Source: Rugalucina vietnamica
Lineage: Eukaryota; Mollusca; Bivalvia; Lucinida; Lucinidae
Length of the DNA: 64,000 nucleotides
Assembly (NCBI GenBank): GCA_964017185.1
Contig: OZ024878.1
Location: 5,589,151-5,653,150, forward strand
Direction of reading: 5' to 3'
Shown here piece by piece: positions 22,201 through 35,600 of this stretch. Each line of letters starts with the position of its first letter. Position 1 is the first letter of the stretch. The position numbers and the translations under genes were made by a program. The notes below the pieces were generated by a model. It had not been told where the DNA came from, did no database searches, and saw nothing but the letters and a program-made list of their open reading frames with translations.

Positions 22201-25200
22201 CAATTTTAGCTTTGTGACTTTTTTCCTGTGACTTTCGTCCATACTTTTTTTGGTCACAAAACCTTGCAAGTGACTTCGAGTCTTGCCACACTAGGCCGGC
22301 TTGTTTGCCTAGCAGTTTGCACACTCATATTAAACAGAAACCGAACAATCAGCCAATGTCAATGGTTGTATGCAATCGATCATTCGACCCCACTCGCCCC
22401 CCTCACCCTCCCCCCGCCTTTTCACATCAGGAAAACATGACCGTGAAATGTTTACCCCCTTAAACCCCACTTTTTTATCAAAAAAAAAGTAGGGGGGGGG
22501 GTGCAGGGGTATACTTTTTTTTCTTAATTCTGATCTAAAACATAGATTGTGGGTACTCGTGTACCCACAATCAATGTTTTGAGCATAAATGTTAAAAATG
22601 TGATCTTTATTATTATTATTATTATTACTAGTAAATTTTACCCGTCTCGGCGTAGCAGTAAGATGATTGCGGCGATGAAGACAAATAAGACACACACATA
22701 CACACACACACACACACAATCTCAAATAAGACATAACATGACCAACAGAAAAAAACATATATTTGACCTTTGACCTCGATGACCTTTGACCCAATTGGAC
22801 CCCTAAATCTTAATCAGGGATCAACCTGTATACACTCACAAAGTTTCATGCAAATCGGACCAAGGATGGCCGAGCTACAGAAATTTGACCTTTGACCTCG
22901 ATGACCTTGACCTTTAAGATCGGCCCAAGGACCTGGGAGAAGTAGGGGAACAAACAGAAAAAACATGACCAACAGACCTTGATGACCTTGACCCAATTGG
23001 ACCCATAAATCTTAATCAGGGATCAACCTGTATACACTCACCAAGTTTCATGCAAATCGGACCAAGGACTGCCGAGATACAGAAATTTGACCTTTGACTT
23101 TGACCTTTAAAAAATGAACCCCTCGAGCTAATATCAGGGGCCACCCCAACCTTCCCACCAAGTTTGGTGAAGATCTGCCCAAGGACCTGGGAGAAGTAGG
23201 GGAACAAACAGAAAAAAAACACATTAATTTGACCTTTGACCTCGATGACCTTGACCTTTCAAAAATAAACCCCTCAAGCTAATATCCGGGGCCGCCCTCC
23301 ACCTTCCCTCCAAGTATGGTGAAGATTGGCCCAAGGACCTGGGAGATACAGAAAGTTGACCTTTGACCTCGATGACCTTGACCTTTAAAAAATTAACCTC
23401 TCGAGCTAATATCCGGGGCCGCCCTCAACCTTCCCACCAAGTTTGGTGAAGATCGGCCCAAGGACCTGAGAAGTACGGGAACAAACAGAAAAAAACATAA
23501 ATTTGACCTTTGACCTCGATGACCTTGACGTATCAAAAAATGAACCCCTCAAGCTAATATCCGGGGCCGCCCTCCACCTTCCCTCCAAGTTTGGTGAAGA
23601 TCGGCCCAAGGACCTGGGAGAAACAGAAACTTGACCTTTGACCTCGATGACCTTGACCTTTAAAAAATGAATCCCTCGAGCTAATATCCGGGGCCGCCCT
23701 CAACCTTCCCACCCAGTTTGGTGAAGATCGGCCCAAGGACCTGAGAAGTAGGGGAACAAACAGAAAAAAAAAATTGACCTTTGACCTCGATGACCTTGAC
23801 CTTTTAAAAAATAAACCCCTCAAGCTTATATCCAGGGCCGCCCTCCACCTTCCCTCCAAGTTTGGTGAAGATCGGCCCAAAGACCGGGGAGATACAGAAA
23901 TTTGACCTTTGACCTCGATGACCTTGACCTTGAAAGAATGAACCCCTCAAGCTAATATCTGGGGCCGCCCTCAACCTTCCCACCAAGTTTGGTGAAGATC
24001 GGCCCAAGGAACTGGGAGAAGTAGGGGAACAAACAGACAAAAAAAAACATAAATTTGACCTATGACCTCGATGACCTTGACCTTTCAAAAAATGAACCCC
24101 TCAAGCTAATATCCGGGGCCGCCCTCCACCTTCCCTCCAAGTTTGGTGAAGATCGGCCCAAGGACCTGGGAGGAGTAGGGGAACAAACAAACAGACAAAC
24201 GTTGCTCAAATTATAGTATGATTTTGCTACTGAAAAAATTCTCTGTATATTGCATGAGCAAGTGTTCGTAATGTTGGGGTCGTGAGAAAAAAAGCCTGGT
24301 AATGACGCTAGACACAAATTAACGACTGAATACTGGTTTTAAAACGCTTAGAAGGTTTGAGCCTACACAAGAAAGTGGTTGAGTCAAACTGTTGTTTATT
24401 TGGGTGGTTAATGAGCCGCGTCATGAGAAAACCAGATTAATGCCTATGCGAAGCAGATCAGCGCCTTTGTTTTCGCTACACGGCTAGAACAACCAAATTA
24501 TCTCTTTTTTGGGTTATTTGCATTGCAGCGTGTTCTTTTGCTAGTGTTTGTGACTGAAATTATACCCTGGTTAGGGGGTCCTCGTCAGTGCACCGTAACG
24601 TACACCAGATACAGTGTATATAGTGATTGTTGTATCTCGAGAGTATATTTTGAAACGATGATATTCAATTTCAGTATTTATTCTATCATAATCATTTATT
24701 GTACTTTATGATATTTGATTTGGAAAATATAGTGATTACATCACTCAAACATTGATGCGCTAGAATTGACAAACTTCACCTACCTAATCACATATCGATC
24801 TTAGTTCCTTGAGCCTTTCATTACGAAAACTTGCCCATGCAATATACAGAGAATTTCATATGAAATGTTTTGATAATTTTAAAATTTTTGCTCAGAACAT
24901 TAATTGTGGGTACACATTAGAACCGCCTCGCTGAGGCAGTTCTAACGACTACCTACAAGCCATGTCTCGGAACAAACTTGAATAAGAAAAATTGTATACC
25001 CCTTTATATCCCAATTTTACTGAATAAAATTGGGGTTTAAAGGGGTATTTATTGCACGGACATGTTTTCCTGACGATTGTCGAGGCCCTCCCAGACGTTT
25101 TGGGGATACAGGGAGAAGGGCTATTTATTTTCAGGGATTTGGGGAGAAGGGTCATTTATTTTCAGGGATTTGGGGAGAAAGCATAACTTTTTGGGGTTTT

Positions 25201-28200
25201 AGGGAGCAGGGAGCAGGGGGTTGAGGAAAAACATTTTAGGAAGCTGGGGAGAAAGGTCATTTTTCTTTCAGGGAGCAGGGAGCAAAGACCCCCCCCCCCC
25301 CCTAGGGCTCATTATCTACAATTTTTTGTAACAAGAACCCACACTGCTTTAGATTCCTTAAGGTCCTAAGTACTTACTAAAGAAGTTTTGCTGATATTTG
25401 GAAAAACAAAATTTACACGTGAGTTGGTTTAGAACTATGTCAGTGTAAATTGAAAACAGACTGACCTTATACTGCATTGCATGACATTGTCCTCGCTTGA
25501 AAACCGCTATATATCCGATGACGTCGAAAGTAATTCATTGTGGTAATTGGTATTGTAGATGTTTCCCTTGAGTTGAAGTGCATGCATGAGGCCCTTCCAG
25601 GGGTTTTGGGGATTCAGGGAGAAGGGCTGTTTATTTTCAGGGATTTGGGGAGAAGGGTAATTTATTTTCAGGGATTTGGGGAGAAAGCATAGTTGTAGGG
25701 AGCAGGGAGCAGGATGCTGAGGAAAAACATTTTATGGATCTGGGGAGAAAGGTCATTTTTCTTTCAGGGAGCAGGGAGCAAAGACCCCCCCTGGGAGGGC
25801 CTTATGCATGTCGTCACAATAAACTGTACTCGAGTACCTCATAATTGTCACCTAATGTACTAAAAAGTTGCTGTGCGTGAACTACATGTAACACTTAATC
25901 TTAAATGTTGAAAGAAAACTGAAAGAAAAGGGAAATATTGGAACCCAAATTATTGATTAATTATTCGAACTTTCCGAACGACCCTCTTAAGTAACAGCTT
26001 AATTAAGTGACGTCATTTGAAAATTTCCATTTTCCAGGAAACACGCATTTTCCAGGAAACAACAACACGAGAAAACCTATCGGGATTTCTAACAAAGTCA
26101 AACACAAACCAGCCAGTAAAGTCAGAGAAGAAAGATAGAAACTAGAAATTTTGGATTTAAAAAGAAGAAGAGGCGCCTATCTGCTGCATCTGATCTCAGT
26201 GTTTCTACAGCGGATCCAAAATAACTGAGTTTCTGCATATACAAAACTTAGGTTTTGTCACGATGTGGCGCATTATTTGTTTACAAAAATGACAGAAGAG
26301 AGTTTCTTGAGCATTCTACTTTATTTTACATTGTTACATGACTTATTTTCCATGTATTGTTGGTGCTCAAATGGAGTCTTGTTGCCGTTGAAGGTGAGCA
26401 TGTTTACCGAATTCGTTTTTAATTTTGGTTCATGTTTGAGCTTGAAAATTTTCAAATGTAGAAATTCTCCCGTTTGTTCAGTTAGCCCTAAGATGGACTA
26501 AGGCATTCTTAAACATTCCATTGCCAATTCAGAAGATTTGGCAATAGAACAAAAAATATTGCAATTTTAGAATGGCAGGTAGTTTTGCTATTTCTGCATT
26601 TCTGTGATCTGGGACACCTGCCGTAAATCAACGAGTGCGCGACAATCATTCAAACATTTTTGCTGACAATGCATGAAGGTAGATGAAAGAAGATAATAAG
26701 TCCTACAAAGGTGTTTTAACGATGAATGTATGTTTTATTGCCATAAAATGTGACTGACATTTGGCTGGAAATTCGACGGACATTTTTGCACAGCGATAAC
26801 GTCGATAAAAGTTGGTCAACTTCGTGACTTATTTGCCGGCTTCATAGAATTTCTCCCGCATAACCCGAATGCTCGATGGAAGACTAGGGTTTCCTTGCAA
26901 GACTAAGCTATAAACCCAACAAATTAGCGTTGGAGTCATTTTTCTTTGCAAATCTGAAAGTAGGAGGTATTTCACTTCCTCCAGACTGATCATTTCAGAC
27001 ACTTGTGCAATTTGATCCTAAAAGCTCACACTTTTCAATGTTTTGTTACACTGGTATGCAATTTAAGAAGTAGAATTAAGAGGCTCACTTCTGATAGATT
27101 TGCATGAGTGAACAACATTTTGAAAGGTGTTTTTAAGCCACTTTAAATGTCGCTATATTTGGCGGGAAATTCGGCAGCCATTTTAAAGAATTATTTTGCA
27201 TGCGGAAGAATGTTCCTTAAGAAAATGAAAATCGGTCAAATCGAACGTTTGCTTATCTACTGTAGTCACAAATGATATATCAATATCTCAACTTGGTATA
27301 GAGATATTTAGATCGGAAAAGCAGTCAAAATTAACCTCCTGTCGGCCTTTTTTATTCAGCATGTCTCCGTAAAGCGATCTTTAGCAGCCATTTTGTAGAA
27401 CTGTTTCCGGGCTTTTCTCGGGTAAAACATGAACCTTGTCTGGTTGCTTCATTAAGGATGATCTGGTCATTTGAGATCGTGTCGTTTCGATCAAGTACAA
27501 CTGATCAAGGATTGTCCTTATTCCGTGAATGTCAAAAAGTTGTCGCTTTGGGGAAGTTAAAGAAGGTCGTTTCGGTCCAGACAATTAACACCACCGGTGA
27601 ATACCCCTTATTCCGTTATTGTTTCCACATTTCTAGCCCAGGCATAATAACACTATAAAAAGAATGGTATCCACATTTTCGTCTCTATATAGGGAGGTTT
27701 CCACATGTTTTAGATATACGACAATTCATGGAAAAGCCCAGAAATGTGGATACTTTTCTATATAGGGAGGTTTCCACATTTTTAGATATACGACAATTCA
27801 TGGAAAAGCCCAGAAATGTGGATACTTTAGGCCTACTATATAGGGAGGTTTCCACATTTTTTAGATATACGACAATGTGAGGGTTTCCCATCAAAAAATG
27901 TGGAAACCTCCCTATATAGTAAAGTATCCACATTTCTGGGCTTTTCCATGAATTGTCGTATATCTAAAAAATGTGGAAACCTCCCTATATAGTAAAGTAT
28001 CCACATTTCTGGGCTTTCCAATGAATTGTCGTATATCTAAACATGTGGAAACCTCACTATATAGAGACGAAAATGTGGATACCATTCTTTTTCTGGTGTT
28101 AAAATGCCTGGGCTAGAAATGTGGAAACAATAACGGAATAAGGGGTATTCACCGGTGGTGTTAATTGTCTGGACCGAAACGACCTTCTTCAACTTCCCCA

Positions 28201-29571
28201 AAGCGACCTTAAGCAAACGAACAGGTTTCATGTTTTACCCTTAATGCGATTGCGCAGAAAGGACAAACATTGTAAAAACGACGACGCAAAACACGCATCG
28301 ACCTCAACTTTTTAAACATAAAAAAAACTGAACTTTTTGGCCCAGGCTGATGTATCTTAATATAAGATATGAAGTTAAGATATTGAAATATGATTTACGA
28401 CTAAGGTTTCCACATTTCCTTCTCTATATACGACGAAACCACATAGGTTCCCTCAAAGTACCATTTTTCCGCTTGATTTTTATACTATTTACCTAGAAAA
28501 ACGCTACAATCGCGGCGTCCGCCATTTTGATTTAAAACGTTTTGACGTCATTGTGACGTGTGCGCTTAACGACGAAATTACGTGACGTCCTATCATGACA
28601 ACCAATGTTAAAAAAGAACACTTGAACGCAGAATGAGCTTAGGGTGAGATAACAAGGGTGAGATAAGAATTTCTCACATGGGGTAAAACGTAGCATTTCT
28701 CTATCTGGCGTACAAGAATCTTATATTCTTTCCCGCCTAGTGTCTGGACTGGAATTCTTGATTTAAAATTGGATCAGTTCCCGGTCTTATTATCCTTTCT
28801 CTACAAAGAAATGTCTTCAAGAAAACGGAAAATTTAATTTCAGGTGGTTGCGTAGACACGATGGACTCCCAGAGAGCACAAAAGTTTTGAATGCAAAACG
28901 AGAAATCCAGAAATATTATACACAGGTTATAAAAGAGGTTTGTTTACGTTTTTCTTGTTTGCCTGGTTTTCTTTATTAAGACAGAATGGTCTACCCGGAA
29001 GGCTAACTAAATATATGAAAACATGCTTCATTCAAACATCACAAAAACGTACTTGAGATTCAAACATCACAAAAATTCAACACTAAAACATAAAATCATC
29101 AGAACCACAATAGAAGTATCGCATTGGAACGACCAGTAAGCTGTTTTACAGACTCCAACCCTCACCCTTAGCCTCTGCAGTGTTTCATTACATTTAGTTT
29201 GTTGTTTGGTCCTCGTGGTGAATCTCTAACTAGTCAATCATAAAGAACAAACAAATTAATTGAGCCGCCTCGTGGGAAAACCAACAATGTGGTTTCCGAA
29301 CAGGTCTGACACAAACCGACCTGTACAAGCACAGAAAAGAGCTAGAAGCTTGAAATTTCGGATTTAAGTAGAAGAGGAATTGTACTATCTGAGTAGCGAA
29401 AACAAAGGCGCTGATCTGCGCCTTTGTTTTCGCATATGCAGATTGTTGGTTTTCCCATGGGGCGGCTCAATTATCATAAACACCATGACGAATCAAAGGA
29501 CCGTCACATATACTATAAGCTGTGCGGTGACTGGAGATCCCTTGGTGCCAAACAACATCACTAAAATCTGG

Positions 29572-29625
<54 letters not shown>

Positions 29626-32600
29626 ACCAGTTGAACCGCGTTGGGTCAAGCAACAGACAAAAAGCTCCGGTCCCAACCAACTAAAATGAATAGCTTTAAG
29701 TCGGGGTCATCAGAGTCTGACGCCCGACTCACCAGCGTGCAATTAGAAAGGGAAGCATAGTTATCAACCGTGATTGGGTTAAAAACTTAGCATGCAGACT
29801 GTCGCAGCACATTTTAGTTCTACCCTATATGTTTGTAATGTATAATGACTTTTGTAAACTGAAAAGAAAAAAGTATTCCTTCTTATAAGTTTATAAATTA
29901 TTTTTGAACCAAGTCGCCATAAAATGCTGGATCCCAAAGGCCCTCACGTAAAAAAACTTTAAACCAACATTCAATTTGGAAATCAATTGGCAGTATCTTC
30001 TATCCTTACGGAGAATAAATTCAAATAAACCATGTGATGGTGACTCAAAAACGCGGACTCACAGATACAATATGCTCGACAGTTGGAGATCCCTTGGAGG
30101 CCAAACAACGTACCAGTGACTGCAGTGATTTTTGTACCATAATATTGCTAATCATGGTGCAAATACTAGTAATAATGATGATGGTGATAGTCATAATACA
30201 ATATTTTTTGTTATAAAAAAATGCATTATAATATTCTACTAGGCAGTCAAAAGTGCATACAGAAGATTTCACTGCCCTTTCATAGTATATAGAGGATATT
30301 TGCTTTTTTGAGGTGAATACCAAATATATTTCATCGAGTGAGTTGAAAACTTCAGAATTTTCACGAGTGCGCAGCACGAGTGAAAAGTTTTATGTTTTCA
30401 ACTCACGAGATGAAATATATTTGGTATTCACCGAAAAAAGGCACATTTCCTTTTTATTTTATACAATACACTAGCATTTTCCAATTCACAAGGCAGGCGG
30501 TGAAATTGCAAAAACCAAACATTTTTGAAAACACAAATAATTTTGGTACCACATTGTTCCTTACGTTCTAACTAAGAAAATGAATACCCACATTTTATGT
30601 TTTCGGTCATAAATAACAGAGTTATAGGTGTTTGAATTTCTGAAGTGAGACACATTTTAATGACGTCAAGTACATGGAAACGTCAGAAGTAATCCAAAAT
30701 CTACAGTGAAGATATAGGCTGATATCAGTCACTAGTGACTTTTGATATCAGTGAGATATGATATCAGTGAAATTTCATATCAATGAAAATACCAATTCTA
30801 TCAAGTTTTGATATACATTGGTTTTCACTGTAAAGTATAAAATAAACGACAATACATGCCTATGGTCCACCCTTTTTCTCATTAATAAGTTCACTGCCCT
30901 TAAGGATCTCGGTTTTATGTTTTATTTACTTTTAATTCGGGAACAATTCACTGATACTATAATCTGATATGTTTGTAGGTTGATCTCCGGTACAAGAGTT
31001 TAGACTCAGCAGACTTTGCCATCAGAATAAAGCCAGTGGGATTTGTCATAGGTGATGTAAGTAGAACGACCTCAAAATTCTTATGAAATGAATAGTAATG
31101 ATTTTCAGATAGAAGCATTTACTTTTCATTTATTTGGAAATATAATTATCCGCCCAATGGTCAATAGAAGTCCTGGGTAATCTTTATTTGATCGTGAACT
31201 TGAGTCCGCAACGTTTCCTGCCTAAGCTGAACAAAAAATTACTAATTTCATCATATAAAAATGAAAACAGAGTTTAAAGGGGGCGTGGTTGTGGTGGGGA
31301 TGGGGCTCACATAAAAGCATATCAAAATTTAAAACAAGGTTTTTAAACTGCGCACAAGAAAAAAAAGTTATTTTAATCTCCAGAATCAAAGTGTTTTTCC
31401 CTGGGCAGCTGGAACCAACAACTCAACAAGGGACAATCTCAATGCCGATCAAGGACTGAAAGACTTCAGACAATGGTTGAATGATACAAGAGGTCTGCCT
31501 GAACACGATCATGCTGTCTTCTTCACAAGGTAATGTTCAAATGTTCAGGAAATACATGTGAGAGGCCCTTAAAACGGGGTCACAGTATCCTGTAACCCTT
31601 TAATGTTTGGAAAAAAATACTCCCTATATTTTGGCAAATATCACCAAAATTAGCTTTCCAATAACCTTAAATATTCTTGCAGGGCCTCATCAGTATCCCA
31701 GATTCCTTTAAGGTTTTGTAAAAATATCCCTTATCCCTTTAATTATTTTTTCAGTATCCCTATATCTTTATATGTTCTTCTAGGGGCCCATGTAACAAAA
31801 TTACTGCGGATTTAACTTATTTATTTCTGTATATAAACTGAGAGAAAAACTAAACAGACTATACAATAGCAATTTGATTATGAGAGGGACGTAAATAGAT
31901 AGATTCCAACAATTGATACAGGTATAACGCAAGAACTACTTTATATGGTATCAAAATATACAATACACCACTATCGGAATCTCCCATTTCACTATTAGCA
32001 TTTTATTGAAATTAGCAAATATACTATATTTGTATATTGTCGTTTCAGTCTTGATTTATACACAGTTAAGGAGGCTCTGAGAAATAAAATCAAACATACA
32101 TCAGGTAATATTTTTTTTATTTTCATTTGAATTACTTGTAAATCTTTATTCTACATTTTGTATAGCATTCTCTGACAGCCAAGTATTGTTGGATAGAAAT
32201 CCAGTAAAATGGAGGCGACATCCAGACATGACTACAGTTGTTGACTGCGACGTAAAGCATCAAAGGAAATAGACAGACAAAGTCTAGAAGGAAATCTTAA
32301 ACTGACACACACTGACTGTTTTTATGGTTTTGTAACATTGCTTGTTTTAACTGCTTGTTTGTATTTATCCATAGGGCTTGCGTTTATTGGTACAATGTGT
32401 CAACCAGGGGACAGTGTTTCTATTGTAGAGGAGCAAGGCGGCTTCCAGAGTGTTGGTACGGTCAGTCACGAAATAGGGCATAGGTAATGTATTAATTTAC
32501 TTTTGATACATATACCAGCACATCGAATTAATACAGAGATTGCGTAAATAAGTACAGTGTGCCAGGCAGTGAACAGTGTTTCTTTAGTAGAGGAGCGGGG

Positions 32601-35600
32601 TGGCATCCACAGTGTTGGTAGTCAGTCACGAAATAGGGCAAAGGTAATGTACTAATTCACTGATGATACATATTACATGCACCTGCACATTGAATTAAAA
32701 CAAGAATTGTGTCAGTACAATGTATCAGTCAGGTGTCAATGTTTATATGGTAGAGTAGCAGGGCGGCATCCAGAGTGTCGGTACTGTCAGTCATGAAATA
32801 GGGCATAGGTAATGTACTAACTCATTGTTGATACATATACATGTACCAGCACATTGAGCCAATACAAGGATAACGTCAGTACAATATGTCAGTCAGGTGT
32901 CAATGTTTATATGGTAAAGGAGCAGGGCGGCATCCAGAGTGTTGGTACTGTCAGTCATGAAATAGGGCAAAGGTAATGTCTGTTTCGTAGTGTGTGATAA
33001 TGGTTTTTCGCAGATATTTTACAACTGTTCAAATGTAGAAGAAATATTACCTTGGCACAATTAAGCATCTAGTTTGTCGCAAAATGTGCAGCAAAAATTT
33101 TGAAAATCGGTTGACAAATAAAGTTCTGGTCAAAAACATTTTTGAATAGGGATTTCCTGTACAAAAATCTCATGGAAGGGAGGTAAAAATTTTCCCGCAA
33201 AAATTTTAAATTCTAACTATTTAATCATGATTGCTCAAAATTATTATAAATTGACACAAATGACATACCTCATGATCAGGTAAAAATTCTCGAAAATTAT
33301 GCGTTTTCACAATCATCGATTATCTCCCTTGCCAATGCAAAATCCCTATGCAAAATTCATTTTGGCCATAAAAACTTTATTTGTTCACCGATTTTCAAAA
33401 TGTTTGCAGGTCCTATTAGGACTAACTAAGATCAAGATTTTGACATAAAAATAATTTTACGGTCGTCCCCCGTACAAAATTTTTCTGCGAAAAACCATTA
33501 TCAGAGGCAAGTTTTTAGACAGTAACTCATTGTTGATACATATACATGTACATGTACCAGCACATTGAGTCAATACAAGGATTTCGTCAGTACAATATGT
33601 CAGTCAGGTGTCAATGTTTATATGGTAGAGGAGCAGGGCGGCATCCAGAGTGTTGGTACTGTCAGTCATGAAATAGGGCATAGGTAATGTACTAACTCAT
33701 TGTTGATACATATACATGTACCAGCACATTGAGTCAATACAAGGATTGTGTCAGTACAATGTATCAGTCAGGTGTCAATGTTTATATGGTAAAGGAGCAG
33801 GGCGGCATCCAGAGTGTCGGTACTGTCAGTCATGAAATAGGGCATAGGTAATGTACTAACTCATTGTTGATATATATATATATGTACCAGCACATTGAGA
33901 CAATACAAGGATTGCGTCAGTACAATGTGTCAGTCAGGTGTCAATGTTTATATGGTAGAGGAGCAGGGCGGCATCCAGAGTGTTGGTACTGTCAGTCATG
34001 AAATAGGGCATAGGTAATGTACTAACTCATTGTTGATATATATATATGTACCAGCACATTGAGACAATACAAGGATTGCGTCAGTACAATGTGTCAGTCA
34101 GGTGTCAATGTTTATATGGTAGAGGAGCAGGGCGGCATCCAGAGTGTTGGTACTGTCAGTCATGAAATAGGGCATAGGTAATGTACTAACTCATTGTTGA
34201 TATATATATATGTACCAGCACATTGAGACAATACAAGGATTGCGTCAGTACAATGTGTCAGTCAGGTGTCAATGTTTATATGGTAGAGGAGCAGGGCGGC
34301 ATCCAGAGTGTTGGTACTGTCAGTCATGAAATAGGGCATAGGTAATGTACTAACTCATTGTTGATATATATATATGTACCAGCACATTGAGACAATACAA
34401 GGATTGCGTCAGTACAATGTGTCAGTCAGGTGTCAATGTTTATATGGTAGAGGAGCAGGGCGGCATCCAGAGTGTTGGTACTGTCAGTCATGAAATAGGG
34501 CATAGGTAATGTACTAACTCATTGTTGATATATATATATGTACCAGCACATTGAGACAATACAAGGATTGCGTCAGTACAATGTGTCAGTCAGGTGTCAA
34601 TGTTTATATGGTAGAGGAGCAGGGCGGCATCCAGAGTGTTGGTACTGTCAGTCATGAAATAGGGCATAGGTAATGTACTAACTCATCGTTGATATATATA
34701 TATGTACCAGCACATTGAGACAATACAAGGATTGCGTCAGTACAATGTGTCAGTCAGGTGTCGAGGTTTTTGTAGTAGAGGAGCAGGGCGGCTTCCAGAG
34801 AGTTGGTACGGTCATGAAATTGGGCATAGGTACGTGTATTGTGTGCGGACTGACTTAGCGTTAGTCCAGCAGGCATAAATGTTCAAATGACAATACGATT
34901 TGATTGCCTTACAAACTAACTCTTCGTTTCGGAAAAATGTGTTACATATTCTGCTCTTAAGCTTTGATTGATGATACTGATTATAATTGACCCCTTAGGT
35001 ATTTTTGCAATCTATTTTTAGTAGAAATAAGAACCCACATCACTGAAAATTGTCATTTGCGCAGGCCGTCTTTAAATAAGAGCAACAAACATTGACAAGT
35101 GTCCTTGCAAAATACAAAGACAGGTCCTTTGGAACCATTTCATAAATATATATATACATCTAGGAAAACTGGGCTTTACAGAGATAAACCTATTTTTCTT
35201 ATTTGTGTTCCAAAACATAGATTGTGGGTACTCGTAAGAACCGCCTCGCCGAGCATCCACAATCTATGTTTTGAGCAAAAGTAAGAATATATTATTTTAA
35301 GAAAATCTGATGAAAATTTTCAATTTTTACAATTAATGATTATCATTCAGTCTTGGTGCCCGGCATGACGGGGAAGACAACTCCTGTAGGTCTGAAGACA
35401 GATACATCATGGCGGCATCAGGAATAGGACCGATTCCAGCTGATAAACGGCTCCATCCCTGGCATTTCTCGCAGTGTTCCGTGGACTACTTCAGAGGCTT
35501 CATTGCGTCTCTCTTAGCGTAGGTTTTCGTCTGCTTGTAGAATCTGAAAATTTAGAAAAACACAGTCGTAGAAATCTAAATCTTATGGAAAGTTTCATTA

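Noticed and set aside
23016-24317. Several minus-strand open frames with a repeated protein pattern
   Set aside because: They are translations of the 22767-24190 tandem array; the apparent protein repeat is the DNA repeat.
32484-34850. CRISPR-like reading of the 164-bp array
   Set aside because: Units are continuous tandem copies with no constant-repeat/variable-spacer pattern, they derive from an exon, and the genome is eukaryotic.
32484-34850. Array units as simple extra coding exons adding catalytic sites
   Set aside because: A unit enters in phase 1 and leaves in phase 2, so inclusion of more than one copy shifts the frame; the parental acceptor is also absent.
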